This document shows, piece after piece, positions 52,761-60,346 of a DNA stretch of 64,000 bases (position 1 is its first letter; every line of letters starts with the position of its first letter). The notes under the pieces are model-generated. The model was not told where the DNA came from, searched no databases, and was given only the letters and a program-made list of their open reading frames with translations. The stretch is from Burkholderiaceae bacterium (GTDB lineage: Bacteria > Pseudomonadota > Gammaproteobacteria > Burkholderiales > Burkholderiaceae_B): contig JADZBO010000116.1 of NCBI GenBank assembly GCA_020851995.1, forward strand, positions 58,302 through 122,301. The letters run 5' to 3'. Both the position numbers and the translations under genes were made by a program.

Positions 52761-52857
52761 GGAAGAGTTACGCTCCCCGGTGGGACGTCCGGACTTCAAA
52801 TCCGGGAAGGGCTGTCGTACAGTCCTTGGTGGGTTCGACTCCCATACTCTTCCGCCA
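52761..52857 (+). tRNA. selC: tRNA-Sec (anticodon UCA), CCA encoded
   Basis: Selenocysteine tRNA with all hallmark features: an eight-base-pair acceptor stem (GGAAGAGT with ACTCTTCC), an anticodon loop CTTCAAA containing UCA at 52796-52798, a long variable arm (AAGGGCTGT with ACAGTCCTT, one G-U), a T arm TGGGTTCGACTCCCA and an encoded GCCA end. The sequence is parallel to E. coli selC. It starts 25 bases after selB and ends 28 bases before the GcvH-like gene, so the tRNA is likely processed from a longer protein-coding transcript. Confidence 0.97.
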
Positions 52858-52885
52858 GCATTGCGAACCGGAAGAATCAGGCAAT

Positions 52886-53356
52886 ATGGCGATCGTTCGC
52901 GGCTGTGACTTTCCCGATGATCTTGCCTACGACAACGACCTCGGTCTGTGGTTTCGCTTTGTGGGCACTGGCTCCTGGGAAGTTGGAATAACCCCCTTCG
53001 GGCTTGCGCGCACGGGCGAGGTCTACATGTTCAATTCCCGGCCGCTTGGCAGGACAATCGAGTCGGGGCGCGCCTTTGCCCTGATCGAAGTCGCCAAGTC
53101 GGTTCTTGCGTTGCGTTGTCCGTTCGACTGCACTATTTCCGCAATCAACGAGGCACTCGCACAACGACCGGCACCGCTGAATCGGGATCCCTACGGCCAT
53201 TGGCTTTGCCGTCTCGATGTGGCGCCCGCTGTTTCTGCACAGCAGGCACAGAATCTGCTGATGTGCGGTGTCGCCGTGACCCCGAGGGCGATCGCTCTGA
53301 TGGACCTCAACGCGTTCGAAGGCCCGCCCGGGGCTGATCCGGGAGTGTCTGCATGA
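52886..53356 (+). CDS. GcvH-like lipoyl-domain protein next to selC
   Basis: A 156-residue protein whose residues about 10-112 follow the glycine cleavage H-protein pattern: WEVGITPFGLARTGEVYMF, then FALIEVAKSVLALRCPFDC, where Lys71 is at the lipoylation position of the VESVKAxS motif, and AINEALAQRPAPLNRDPYG. The C-terminal 40 residues are an extra tail. The rest of the glycine cleavage system (gcvT, gcvP) is not here, so it is probably not the housekeeping GcvH. Similar stand-alone H-like proteins serve in sulfur metabolism (LbpA of the sHdr pathway). It overlaps a DsrE-family gene by four bases. Its exact role is unknown; a sulfur or selenium carrier role is my inference. Confidence 0.85.
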   Translation: MAIVRGCDFPDDLAYDNDLGLWFRFVGTGSWEVGITPFGLARTGEVYMFNSRPLGRTIESGRAFALIEVAKSVLALRCPFDCTISAINEALAQRPAPLNRDPYGHWLCRLDVAPAVSAQQAQNLLMCGVAVTPRAIALMDLNAFEGPPGADPGVSA

Positions 53357-53727
53357 GAAGGCTCATCATTCAGTTGTGGCAGACATCGCCTGAGCACCCG
53401 CAATTGGCCGCAACGCCTTTCATGCTGGCTGCGTCCGCCGCAGCGATGGATCTCGATGTCGAACTCCACGCCCTGGGCGCAAGCGTTGAACTCTTTGTTC
53501 GGGACAACCCCATGCGCCAACGCCTGGTGCTGCCACTCGGGCGCGCGCTCAGCGCGTATGTCGAGGACGCGCTGCGCGCCGGTGCCCGTGCCTATGCCTG
53601 CAGCACGGCGATGCGCGACCGGGGGTTGAATGCCTCAGAGATGATCGACGGGTTTTCGGAAATTCTGGGCATGGTGGCCCTGCTCGAGCGAAGCCTGGCC
53701 AAGGACGTTTCCGTTCTGACGTTCTGA
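53353..53727 (+). CDS. DsrE/DsrF-family sulfur-carrier-like protein
   Basis: A 124-residue DsrE-like protein. It opens RRLIIQLWQTSPEHPQLAATP, and has a central small-beta core (LDVELHALGASVELF) and a single Cys, C83, in ARAYACSTAMRDRGL, at the position used by DsrE-family proteins to carry persulfide. The C-terminus (MVALLERSLAKDVSVLTF) also fits the fold. The ATG overlaps the stop of the GcvH-like gene, so the two are coupled. The family trades sulfur with TusA-like and other partners; the partner here is plausibly the lipoyl protein. Function is inferred from family and context. Confidence 0.82.
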   Translation: MRRLIIQLWQTSPEHPQLAATPFMLAASAAAMDLDVELHALGASVELFVRDNPMRQRLVLPLGRALSAYVEDALRAGARAYACSTAMRDRGLNASEMIDGFSEILGMVALLERSLAKDVSVLTF

Positions 53728-53769
53728 CCTGACACGCGTCATACGCCCGAACCGATTGCCCCGGGCGAT

Positions 53770-53783
53770 GGGCTGATCAGCCC
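53770..53783. other. Palindrome at the convergent DsrE/ubiC gene ends
   Basis: The sequence GGGCTGATCAGCCC is a perfect 14-base palindrome that includes the ubiC stop codon. With no loop it forms a poor hairpin, and no T-run follows. Probably incidental or a weak transcript-end structure. Confidence 0.4.
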
Positions 53784-54355
53784 TGCGCGCTGTCATTCAG
53801 CAGGGACCAGAAAGCCGGCAGGAAACATTCGGCCACCATCAGGGGTTCACCCGATCGCCAGAAAACCGAGCGGCGCGCCAGCAACAGCGGCAGCGCGCAT
53901 TGCGAACGCAGGTCCTGAGGCAAGACCTGCCTGACCGGGCAAAGCACCGGCATGCGCGAATGCACGCGCGCGACTTCAAAATCCGAGCGGCGGATCGCAG
54001 GATCATGGTACAGGATGTCCGCCAGCGGGCGGGTACGCAGTTTGCGCATGCCTTGCCAGACGCCATGCGTCGACGGGAGCAGGGCGACGCTGCGGGCGAC
54101 AACCGCATCCCTGCCGTCGATGCGCATCGCGATTTCGCGCACCCAGACCGGACTGCGCACACGTCGGTGCAAAGCGTCGGATTCATCTGCGGCCAACCCA
54201 GCGGAAAACTCGCGTAACACCCTCAGTTCAACACGTCCCAGGGCGCGCAGTCCCTGCGTCAGTGCACCCGAGCGCATCAGCCATTGTTTTTGCGGCGTCG
54301 TCAGGGACGGCGGCGGCGCCGGGCGCCACCACGAGCGAGGAGAAGTCTGCGTCAT
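53777..54355 (-). CDS. ubiC: Chorismate lyase UbiC
   Basis: Makes 4-hydroxybenzoate from chorismate, the first committed step of ubiquinone synthesis. The 192-residue protein has the family layout: [22 protein letters not shown], then [44 protein letters not shown], and the C-terminal [22 protein letters not shown], each within the normal order. It is divergent from the pseudouridine synthase gene with only 18 bases between the start codons. Confidence 0.9.
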   Translation of the reverse strand: MTQTSPRSWWRPAPPPSLTTPQKQWLMRSGALTQGLRALGRVELRVLREFSAGLAADESDALHRRVRSPVWVREIAMRIDGRDAVVARSVALLPSTHGVWQGMRKLRTRPLADILYHDPAIRRSDFEVARVHSRMPVLCPVRQVLPQDLRSQCALPLLLARRSVFWRSGEPLMVAECFLPAFWSLLNDSAQG

Positions 54356-54373
54356 GGCGGTATTATCGCAAGA

Positions 54374-55102
54374 ATGGAAAAAGTCAGAATCTCCAAACTC
54401 ATGGCCGAACGGGGGTTATGTTCCCGTCGCGAAGCGGACAGCTACATCGAACGCGGCTGGGTCAGGCTCGACGGTGAAACGGTCAAGCTCGGTGATCGCG
54501 CGTTGCCGTCACAGACCATCACGCTCGATCGCGCTGCAACAGCGCGCCAGACGGCGCAGGTCACCATCCTGGTGCACAAACCGATGGGCTATGTTTCCGC
54601 GCAGGCGGAGGATGGCTACACACCGGCAATTGCCCTGGTTGGTCCTGCCTCGCGATCTGCAACGGACCGATCGCCGTTGCGCTTCGCACGTGAGCATTTG
54701 CGCGGGCTCGCAGCCGCCGGTCGGCTGGACATCGATTCCACCGGTTTACTGGTTCTCACACAGGATGGGCGGGTTGCGCGTCAGTTGATCGGCGAGGATT
54801 CCGCTGTCGAAAAGGAGTATCTCGTGCGCGTTTCCGGGCGCCTTGCGCCTGGCGGACTGGAATTGCTCAATGAGGGCTTGTCGCTCGACGGCAGGCGACT
54901 CAAACGCGCCCAGGTGCGGTGGCAAAACGACGATCAGTTGCAGTTCATTCTGCGCGAGGGCCGCAAGCGCCAGATCCGGCGCATGTGCGAGCTGGTTGGC
55001 CTGCGGGTCGTCGGACTCAAGCGCGTGCGCATCGGTCACGTCCGTCTGGGGGATTTGCCGCCCGGGCAGTGGCGCTATCTGCGCGAAGACGAGCGCTTCT
55101 GA
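54374..55102 (+). CDS. Pseudouridine synthase, RluF/RsuA family
   Basis: Isomerises uridine to pseudouridine in rRNA or tRNA. The 242-residue protein has an N-terminal S4 domain ([20 protein letters not shown]) and a catalytic domain with the Asp in [17 protein letters not shown], followed by [24 protein letters not shown] and LPPGQWRYL. The pattern is closest to E. coli RluF (23S U2604, also tRNA-Tyr), but RluB/RsuA-type targets cannot be excluded. The ATG is not preceded by a clear ribosome binding site. Confidence 0.88.
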   Translation: MEKVRISKLMAERGLCSRREADSYIERGWVRLDGETVKLGDRALPSQTITLDRAATARQTAQVTILVHKPMGYVSAQAEDGYTPAIALVGPASRSATDRSPLRFAREHLRGLAAAGRLDIDSTGLLVLTQDGRVARQLIGEDSAVEKEYLVRVSGRLAPGGLELLNEGLSLDGRRLKRAQVRWQNDDQLQFILREGRKRQIRRMCELVGLRVVGLKRVRIGHVRLGDLPPGQWRYLREDERF

Positions 55103-55132
55103 GGTTTTCCCGTGATGCCCACTGTGTAACGG

Positions 55133-55990
55133 CTATTTCGATGCGGACGTCATCCTCCAGCCTGCCCGGTCATCCTGCGCCAGCCGGGTGGAGAGCCAGG
55201 GCATCGTTGCGCCCAGCGTGTCACGCAGCGTGTAGGGCGGATTGACAACGAACATTCCGCTGCCATGGAGCCCAAGGCCATCTTCCGCGGGCTTGCGCAC
55301 CGTCAGGCTGACGTGAAGCCAGTCGTTCACGCCCAGGCGCTCCAGGGAACGCGCCAACTCATTGGATTCGCGGCGCTGCACTTGCGGGTACCACACGACA
55401 TAACAACCGGTCGCAAACCGCGCCAGAGCATCGCGCATGGTGTCGAGCACTCGCCGGTAATCCTTTTTGTCCTCGTAAGACGGGTCGATCAGCACGACCG
55501 CCCTGCGTGTCGGGGGTGGCACGTGCGCCTTTAACCCGCCGAATCCGTCTGACTCATACACCGCGACCTGTCGCGCTGTGCGCGGCCCGCGTTGCTCCAG
55601 GTTCTGGCGCAGGATGTGCGCCTCGCTCGGGTGCATTTCAAAAAGCCGCAGGCGATCGGTGTCGCGACAGGCCTGCAGCGCGATCCAGGGCGATCCGGGA
55701 TAGACGCGCAGTGCTCCCGAAGGGTTGAGCGCGCGGATCGCCGCGAGGTATTCAGCCACCGCGGGTGGTGCATCCGTGCACTCCCAGAGTGCGCCCACGC
55801 CTTGTTCGAATTCACCGCGCTTTTGCGCCCAGACGCCAGAGAGGTCGTAGAGCCCGGCACCGGCGTGCAGATCGATGAACCAGTAGGGCGCAGGCTTCTG
55901 ACTCTGGTAATTCAGAATCTGCAGCAGAATCATGTGCTTGAGCACATCGGCGTGGTTGCCAGCGTGAAAGCCGTGGCGATAACTGAACAA
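55133..55990 (-). CDS. rlmJ: 23S rRNA (adenine(2030)-N6)-methyltransferase RlmJ
   Basis: Methylates A2030 of 23S rRNA. The 285-residue protein opens FSYRHGFHAGNHADVLKHM, near-identical in pattern to E. coli RlmJ, and has DLHAGAGLYDL (SAM site) and the catalytic VLIDPSYEDKKDYRRV (DPPY-like, here DPSY). The TTG start is supported by GGAGAG just upstream; the open frame runs 55 codons further but does not resemble RlmJ. It follows the glycerophosphodiesterase gene on the same strand. Confidence 0.93.
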   Translation of the reverse strand: MFSYRHGFHAGNHADVLKHMILLQILNYQSQKPAPYWFIDLHAGAGLYDLSGVWAQKRGEFEQGVGALWECTDAPPAVAEYLAAIRALNPSGALRVYPGSPWIALQACRDTDRLRLFEMHPSEAHILRQNLEQRGPRTARQVAVYESDGFGGLKAHVPPPTRRAVVLIDPSYEDKKDYRRVLDTMRDALARFATGCYVVWYPQVQRRESNELARSLERLGVNDWLHVSLTVRKPAEDGLGLHGSGMFVVNPPYTLRDTLGATMPWLSTRLAQDDRAGWRMTSASK

Positions 55991-56069
55991 GGGACTCTCC
56001 GATGGGACTGCCGGGAAATCCGGCGAGACGCCGGCAGGGGCTGGTGTAGTGCGAGTGGTCTTTGGCAGG

Positions 56070-56816
56070 CTAAGCGCTGGGAACGATACGCACGATTTCG
56101 TCGGTGATGACAGCGTCGACGCCCCAGTCGAGCAGTTCGACCGCGCGCGCCGCATCGTTCACAGTCCAGGCGGCGACGCGATAGCCCGCATCGCGCAAAC
56201 TGGCGACCCGCTCCCGGGTGAGCTCTTTGTGCAGCAGGTGCACCGACACACACCCCAGGCGTTTGAGCGCCTGCAGCAGACCCGGTTCGAACTTTGCCGT
56301 GATCATCCCCCGGGGCAACTGCGGACAGGCCGTGCTGGCGGCCTCGAGCGCGACGAGGGAAAACGAGGACAACAGCGGCGGGACTTCGCTGCCTTCCCAG
56401 AGTTCTGCGCAGGCGAGCGCCACCTGTGAACCTGTCACGGCCTCCTGACCGGGCGTTGGCTTGATCTCGACGTTGCAGGCCAGCCGGACGGCACGTGCGT
56501 AGCGCGCAATCGATTCCAGGCCAGGGACGGGTTCGCCCGCGTAGCCAGGGGAGTGCCAGGAGCCGGCGTCCAGACGCGCCAGCTCGGCGAAACTGCGCTC
56601 GCCCGCCGGACCAATGCCGTTGGTGGTGCGCTCAAGCGTTACATCATGCATCAGAACCGGCACGCCGTCACGGCTGAGCTTGACGTCGAATTCGACCATG
56701 CGGTAGGCGTGGGCAACGGCCGCGCGCATGCCGGCGAGCGTGTTTTCCGGCGCCGCCACGCCGCCGCCGCGGTGGGCGACAAAGCGGGGATAGGGCCAGT
56801 CCTTGGAGTGGGGCAT
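56070..56816 (-). CDS. ugpQ: Glycerophosphodiester phosphodiesterase (UgpQ type)
   Basis: Hydrolyses glycerophosphodiesters to glycerol-3-phosphate and an alcohol. The 248-residue TIM-barrel protein has the catalytic FVAHRGGGVAAPENTLAG, VEFDVKLSRDGVPVLMHD with metal ligands and the general His, and a C-terminal WTVNDAARAVELLDWGVD. No signal peptide, so it is cytosolic like UgpQ. AAGGAAG precedes the ATG. It is divergent from ppiD across a 94-base gap. Confidence 0.93.
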   Translation of the reverse strand: MPHSKDWPYPRFVAHRGGGVAAPENTLAGMRAAVAHAYRMVEFDVKLSRDGVPVLMHDVTLERTTNGIGPAGERSFAELARLDAGSWHSPGYAGEPVPGLESIARYARAVRLACNVEIKPTPGQEAVTGSQVALACAELWEGSEVPPLLSSFSLVALEAASTACPQLPRGMITAKFEPGLLQALKRLGCVSVHLLHKELTRERVASLRDAGYRVAAWTVNDAARAVELLDWGVDAVITDEIVRIVPSA

Positions 56817-56910
56817 GCAGGCTTCCTTGCACTGGGCTTTGGGCAAACCGCAAGCATACCGCACCCGATGGTAAAATCCGTCCCTTCTTACCTTGGTCTT
56901 CGTCCCGTCC

Positions 56911-58869
56911 ATGTTTGATTTCATTCGCAATCACCAACGCTGGATGCAGCTGATTCTGCTGCTCCTGATCCTGCCGTCGTTCGCCTTTTTCGGCGTGCAG
57001 AGCTACACCCAGCTGATGTCGAGCGAGCCCGAACTGGCCTCCGTGGACGGGCAGGCGATCACGCTGGGCGAGTTCAACCGGGCCAGACGCTCGCAGCTCG
57101 ATCAATTTCGCTCGATGCTTGGCGGACAGTTTGATGCCGCCGCCCTGGATACGCCGGAATTCCGCGAGCAGGTTCTGAATTCGCTGATCGACCAGCGGGT
57201 GATTGCCGCTGCCGCGGCCAAGGGTCGCTACACCGCTTCTGACGAAACCCTGCGCCGTGCGATTGCCGCCATTCCTGCGTTCCAGCAGGACGGCCAGTTC
57301 TCGCAAGAGCGCTATCGCCAGGTTCTGGCTGGCCAGGGCATGACGCCAACGGCTTTTGAGGCCAGCATGCGCCGCGATCTGGCACTTGCCCAGGTGCTGC
57401 AGCCTATTGGCGCTTCGGCCGCTGTGCCCGATAAGGTCGCGGCAGCCTTGCTGGCGTTGCTGACCGAGCAGCGCACCGTGGCAAGGCAGTTGTTCGCTGC
57501 GGCCGACTTCGAAAAAGGAATTGTCGTCTCGGATGCGGACGTCAAGGCGTGGTATGAAACCAATGCAGCCAGGCTGCAGGTTCCGGAGAACCTCGACGTC
57601 GAGTACATCGTCATCGATGAGGTCTCGGCCACGCGCGATATCAAGGTCAGTGATGCAGATATCGAAAGCTTCTACAAACAGAATCAGGCCCGATACGGCC
57701 AGTCTGAACGCCGTCGCGTCAGCCACATTCTGATTGAACTGCCTGCTTCGGGAGACGATGCAGCGAAGAAGCGCGCCCGCGACTTGGCTGCCGATCTTGC
57801 CACGCGCGCCGCCGCGGATCCAAAGGCGTTTGCGGCCCTGGCCAAGGAGTTCTCGCAGGATACTGGCTCGGCTCCCGAAGGCGGCGATCTGGGCTGGATC
57901 AGCAAGAGCATGCTCGTGCCGCAGGTTGAAGATGCGGTGTTCAAACAGGCCAAGGGCGTGCCCTCTGGCGTTGTCGAAAGCCCGTTTGGCTTGCATGTGC
58001 TCCTGGTCACGGATCTCCAGCCCGCTTCAGTCAAACCCCTGGCCGAAGTCAAAGAGGACATCGCGGTTGAAATTCGTAAACAGCTTGCAGCCTCACGCTT
58101 CGCGGATCAGGCGGGCAAACTTACCAGCCTGGTGTACGACCAGCGCGACAGCCTCAAGCCGATCGCTGACGCACTCGGTTTGACGATCGCCAAAGGGCGC
58201 GGTCTGACCCGTGAGGGCCTGCTGCCCCCCACGGGCGCTCACCCGGCGCCGTCGAGCGCCGAGCAAGCGATCATGGGCAATCCCAAGTTCCGTCAGACGG
58301 CGTTTTCGTCTGAGGTCCTCAAGGACAAGCTCAATTCCGGAGCCATCGAATTGTCCCCTGATACCATCGTTGCTCTGCGAGTCAGCGCAGTCCATCCGGC
58401 GCATGTGCCGCCGCTGGACGAAGTGGCCACCCGCATTCGCGGCCTGCTATTGTCCGAGAAAGCACTTGCAGCGGCCCGTGATGCCGGCCTCAAACGTCTC
58501 GAGGCGCTTCGCAGCGCCACGGCAAGCCCGCAAGGTTTCGATGCCCCGGTCACCGTGACGCGTCAGGATCCTAAGGGTTTGACGCGTGAGCAACTGGACG
58601 CCGTGATGACATTGAACGCAAAGTCGTTCCCTGCCTTCACTGGCGCCGAGGGGGGCGATGGATATGCGGTAATGCAGCTTTCCAAAATCGAACCGGGTCC
58701 AACGCCGGACGCCGGTCAGGTCGCGCAGTTCCGCGGGCAGTTATCCCAGGCCTGGGGTGCGGCCGAGGAACTGGCTGCGCTCAAAACCCTGCGGCAGGCC
58801 TACAAGGTCAAGATGTTGCCCGATGCGGCCAAAGTTATTTCGGGTGAACTGGACGCTGCGCAGCTTTAA
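56911..58869 (+). CDS. ppiD: Periplasmic folding chaperone / peptidyl-prolyl isomerase PpiD
   Basis: Inner-membrane-anchored chaperone for secreted proteins near the Sec translocon. The 652-residue protein starts MFDFIRNHQRWMQLILLLL with one membrane anchor (about 12-34). It has a SurA-like N-terminal chaperone part (SVDGQAITLGEFNRARRSQL), a parvulin domain (about 265-365: RRVSHILIELP, KAFAALAKEFSQD, GGDLGWISK, GLHVLLVTDL) and a second parvulin-like C-terminal part. A TAAAAT -10-like hexamer lies 34 bases upstream. The 3' end overlaps the convergent tesA by 35 bases. Confidence 0.93.
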   Translation: MFDFIRNHQRWMQLILLLLILPSFAFFGVQSYTQLMSSEPELASVDGQAITLGEFNRARRSQLDQFRSMLGGQFDAAALDTPEFREQVLNSLIDQRVIAAAAAKGRYTASDETLRRAIAAIPAFQQDGQFSQERYRQVLAGQGMTPTAFEASMRRDLALAQVLQPIGASAAVPDKVAAALLALLTEQRTVARQLFAAADFEKGIVVSDADVKAWYETNAARLQVPENLDVEYIVIDEVSATRDIKVSDADIESFYKQNQARYGQSERRRVSHILIELPASGDDAAKKRARDLAADLATRAAADPKAFAALAKEFSQDTGSAPEGGDLGWISKSMLVPQVEDAVFKQAKGVPSGVVESPFGLHVLLVTDLQPASVKPLAEVKEDIAVEIRKQLAASRFADQAGKLTSLVYDQRDSLKPIADALGLTIAKGRGLTREGLLPPTGAHPAPSSAEQAIMGNPKFRQTAFSSEVLKDKLNSGAIELSPDTIVALRVSAVHPAHVPPLDEVATRIRGLLLSEKALAAARDAGLKRLEALRSATASPQGFDAPVTVTRQDPKGLTREQLDAVMTLNAKSFPAFTGAEGGDGYAVMQLSKIEPGPTPDAGQVAQFRGQLSQAWGAAEELAALKTLRQAYKVKMLPDAAKVISGELDAAQL

Positions 58870-59536
58870 TTTCGGGGTCGAGCACCTCCATGATGTTGCG
58901 CAGCAGGATGGGCTGCGCGGCTTCGTTTGGGTGCATTCTGTCCGACTGGAAATAGGCTGCGGTATCGTCAAGACCGGAAAACAGAAACGGCACCAGTGCT
59001 GCCTGATTGGCGACGGCGAGTTCGCCGAACATTTTCCTGAATCCCTCTGCGTATTCGCGTCCATAGTTTGGCGGCACCTGGATGCCGACGAGAATGACGC
59101 GCGCGCCACGGTCCTTGGCCAGCGTCATCATTTTCTGCAGATTCGCTCGCGCCATGGCGACCGGCAATCCACGCAGGCCATCATTGGCGCCAAGTTCAAT
59201 GATGACAATCGACGGCGCGTGGCGATCAAGCAGCGACGCCATGCGCGTAAGGCCACCCGAAGTCGTGTCCCCGCTGATACTGGCGTTGATCACCTCGACC
59301 GGCGGATTCGCCGTGGAGAGTGTTCGCCTGAGCAGCGAGACCCATCCGGAATCGCGTGTAATACCATATTCGGCCGAGAGGCTGTCTCCAACGACTAGAA
59401 TGCGCACAGGCGCAAGGGTCTGGGCTTGGGCTGGCGCTTGTGATTTTGCATCGACAGCCAGTACCGCGCAGGGCGACAGTGACGCCAGAAAAACCAACGC
59501 CGTGAAGCCGCGGCGGTAACGTGAGATATTTGACAT
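58835..59536 (-). CDS. tesA: GDSL-type arylesterase / acyl-CoA thioesterase I (TesA)
   Basis: Periplasmic multifunctional esterase. The 233-residue precursor has a signal peptide (FTALVFLASLSPCAVLA) followed by a low-complexity spacer. The SGNH motifs are VVGDSLSAEYG (Ser), ASISGDTTSGG, ELGANDGLRG and DRMHPNEAA (Asp-His). Its ATG overlaps the ATG of ybbA on the other strand by two bases (CATG). The tesA-ybbA divergent pair is also found in E. coli. Confidence 0.92.
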   Translation of the reverse strand: MSNISRYRRGFTALVFLASLSPCAVLAVDAKSQAPAQAQTLAPVRILVVGDSLSAEYGITRDSGWVSLLRRTLSTANPPVEVINASISGDTTSGGLTRMASLLDRHAPSIVIIELGANDGLRGLPVAMARANLQKMMTLAKDRGARVILVGIQVPPNYGREYAEGFRKMFGELAVANQAALVPFLFSGLDDTAAYFQSDRMHPNEAAQPILLRNIMEVLDPEIKAAQRPVHPK

Positions 59537-60218
59537 GGATCGTGCGAGCGCGATTGAAGTAAACCACCTGGGAAAGCAGGTTGCCGATGCGAGCGGTACG
59601 CTGACAATCCTTGAAGACATCAATTTTACGGTGTCTGCGGGACAATCCGTGTCAATTACCGGTGCTTCGGGCTCCGGCAAATCGACATTGCTTGGATTGC
59701 TGGCAGGACTTGACGTTCCGACGACTGGATCCGTCAGGCTGGCAGGACAGTCAATCTTTGACCTGGATGAGGATGGACGCGCTGCCGTGCGGGCTTCGGG
59801 CGTCGGATTCGTATTCCAGTCGTTTCAATTGCTGCCAAATCTGACCACACTTGAAAATGTGATGTTACCGCTGGAGCTTGCGGGGCGCGAAGCGCGCACC
59901 CCCGCGCTTGCAATGCTTGAGCAGGTTGGGTTGGCGCATCGCCTCAACCACTATCCTTCAACGCTGTCCGGAGGCGAGCAGCAGCGTGTATCGCTCGCGC
60001 GGGCGTTTGTGATGCATCCGCCGCTGTTGTTTGCCGACGAACCGACTGGCAGTCTCGATGCGGCGACCGGTGAGCGCATTATCGACCTGATGTTCAGTCT
60101 TCATCGTTCTCAGAATACGACACTGGTGCTGGTGACACACGACCAGGCACTCGCGCAGCGCTGCGGGCGACAAATTCGCCTGCACGCTGGCAGGCTTGTC
60201 GATGAGGAAGCGACCTGA
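59535..60218 (+). CDS. ybbA: ABC transporter ATPase YbbA
   Basis: ATPase of the LolD/MacB-like group, 227 residues. Walker A is [18 protein letters not shown], the Q-loop region [19 protein letters not shown], the signature [14 protein letters not shown], and Walker [13 protein letters not shown]. It matches E. coli YbbA, which works with a large FtsX-type permease YbbP encoded next to it; no such permease follows here, so the partner is elsewhere or lost. It is divergent from tesA with overlapping start codons. Confidence 0.93.
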   Translation: MDRASAIEVNHLGKQVADASGTLTILEDINFTVSAGQSVSITGASGSGKSTLLGLLAGLDVPTTGSVRLAGQSIFDLDEDGRAAVRASGVGFVFQSFQLLPNLTTLENVMLPLELAGREARTPALAMLEQVGLAHRLNHYPSTLSGGEQQRVSLARAFVMHPPLLFADEPTGSLDAATGERIIDLMFSLHRSQNTTLVLVTHDQALAQRCGRQIRLHAGRLVDEEAT

Positions 60219-60267
60219 TTTGCATCCGGCAACCCATCATTCCCGCCGGATTTTCAGGCAATTCCGA

Positions 60268-60287
60268 CCCTGAGTCGCATCTCAGGG
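60268..60287. other. Stem-loop just upstream of the dctP-type promoter
   Basis: CCCTGAG and CTCAGGG pair over a six-base loop. It lies directly before the -35 box of the TRAP binding-protein gene and 49 bases after ybbA. It could be an operator or the end of the ybbA transcript; there is no T-run. Confidence 0.5.
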
Positions 60288-60315
60288 TTGAGTCCTTGCC
60301 GCGCGTTGGTAGAAT
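60288..60315 (+). promoter_or_regulatory. Candidate sigma-70 promoter for the TRAP binding-protein gene
   Basis: TTGAGT (-35) and TAGAAT (-10) are separated by 16 bases, and the -10 box ends 31 bases before the start codon. Four and five of six positions match consensus. This is the best promoter match I found in the window. Confidence 0.55.
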
Positions 60316-60346
60316 GCAGGCACATCAAGTGTGTGGAGCAATAGGC

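Noticed and set aside
52740..52991. Small frame (83 codons) over the tRNA-Sec gene
   Set aside because: It covers the tRNA and starts the GcvH-like gene in another frame; the tRNA structure and the GcvH-like frame explain the sequence.
56668..57996. 442-codon frame on the minus strand opposite ppiD
   Set aside because: Crosses ugpQ and ppiD and has no motif; antisense shadow.
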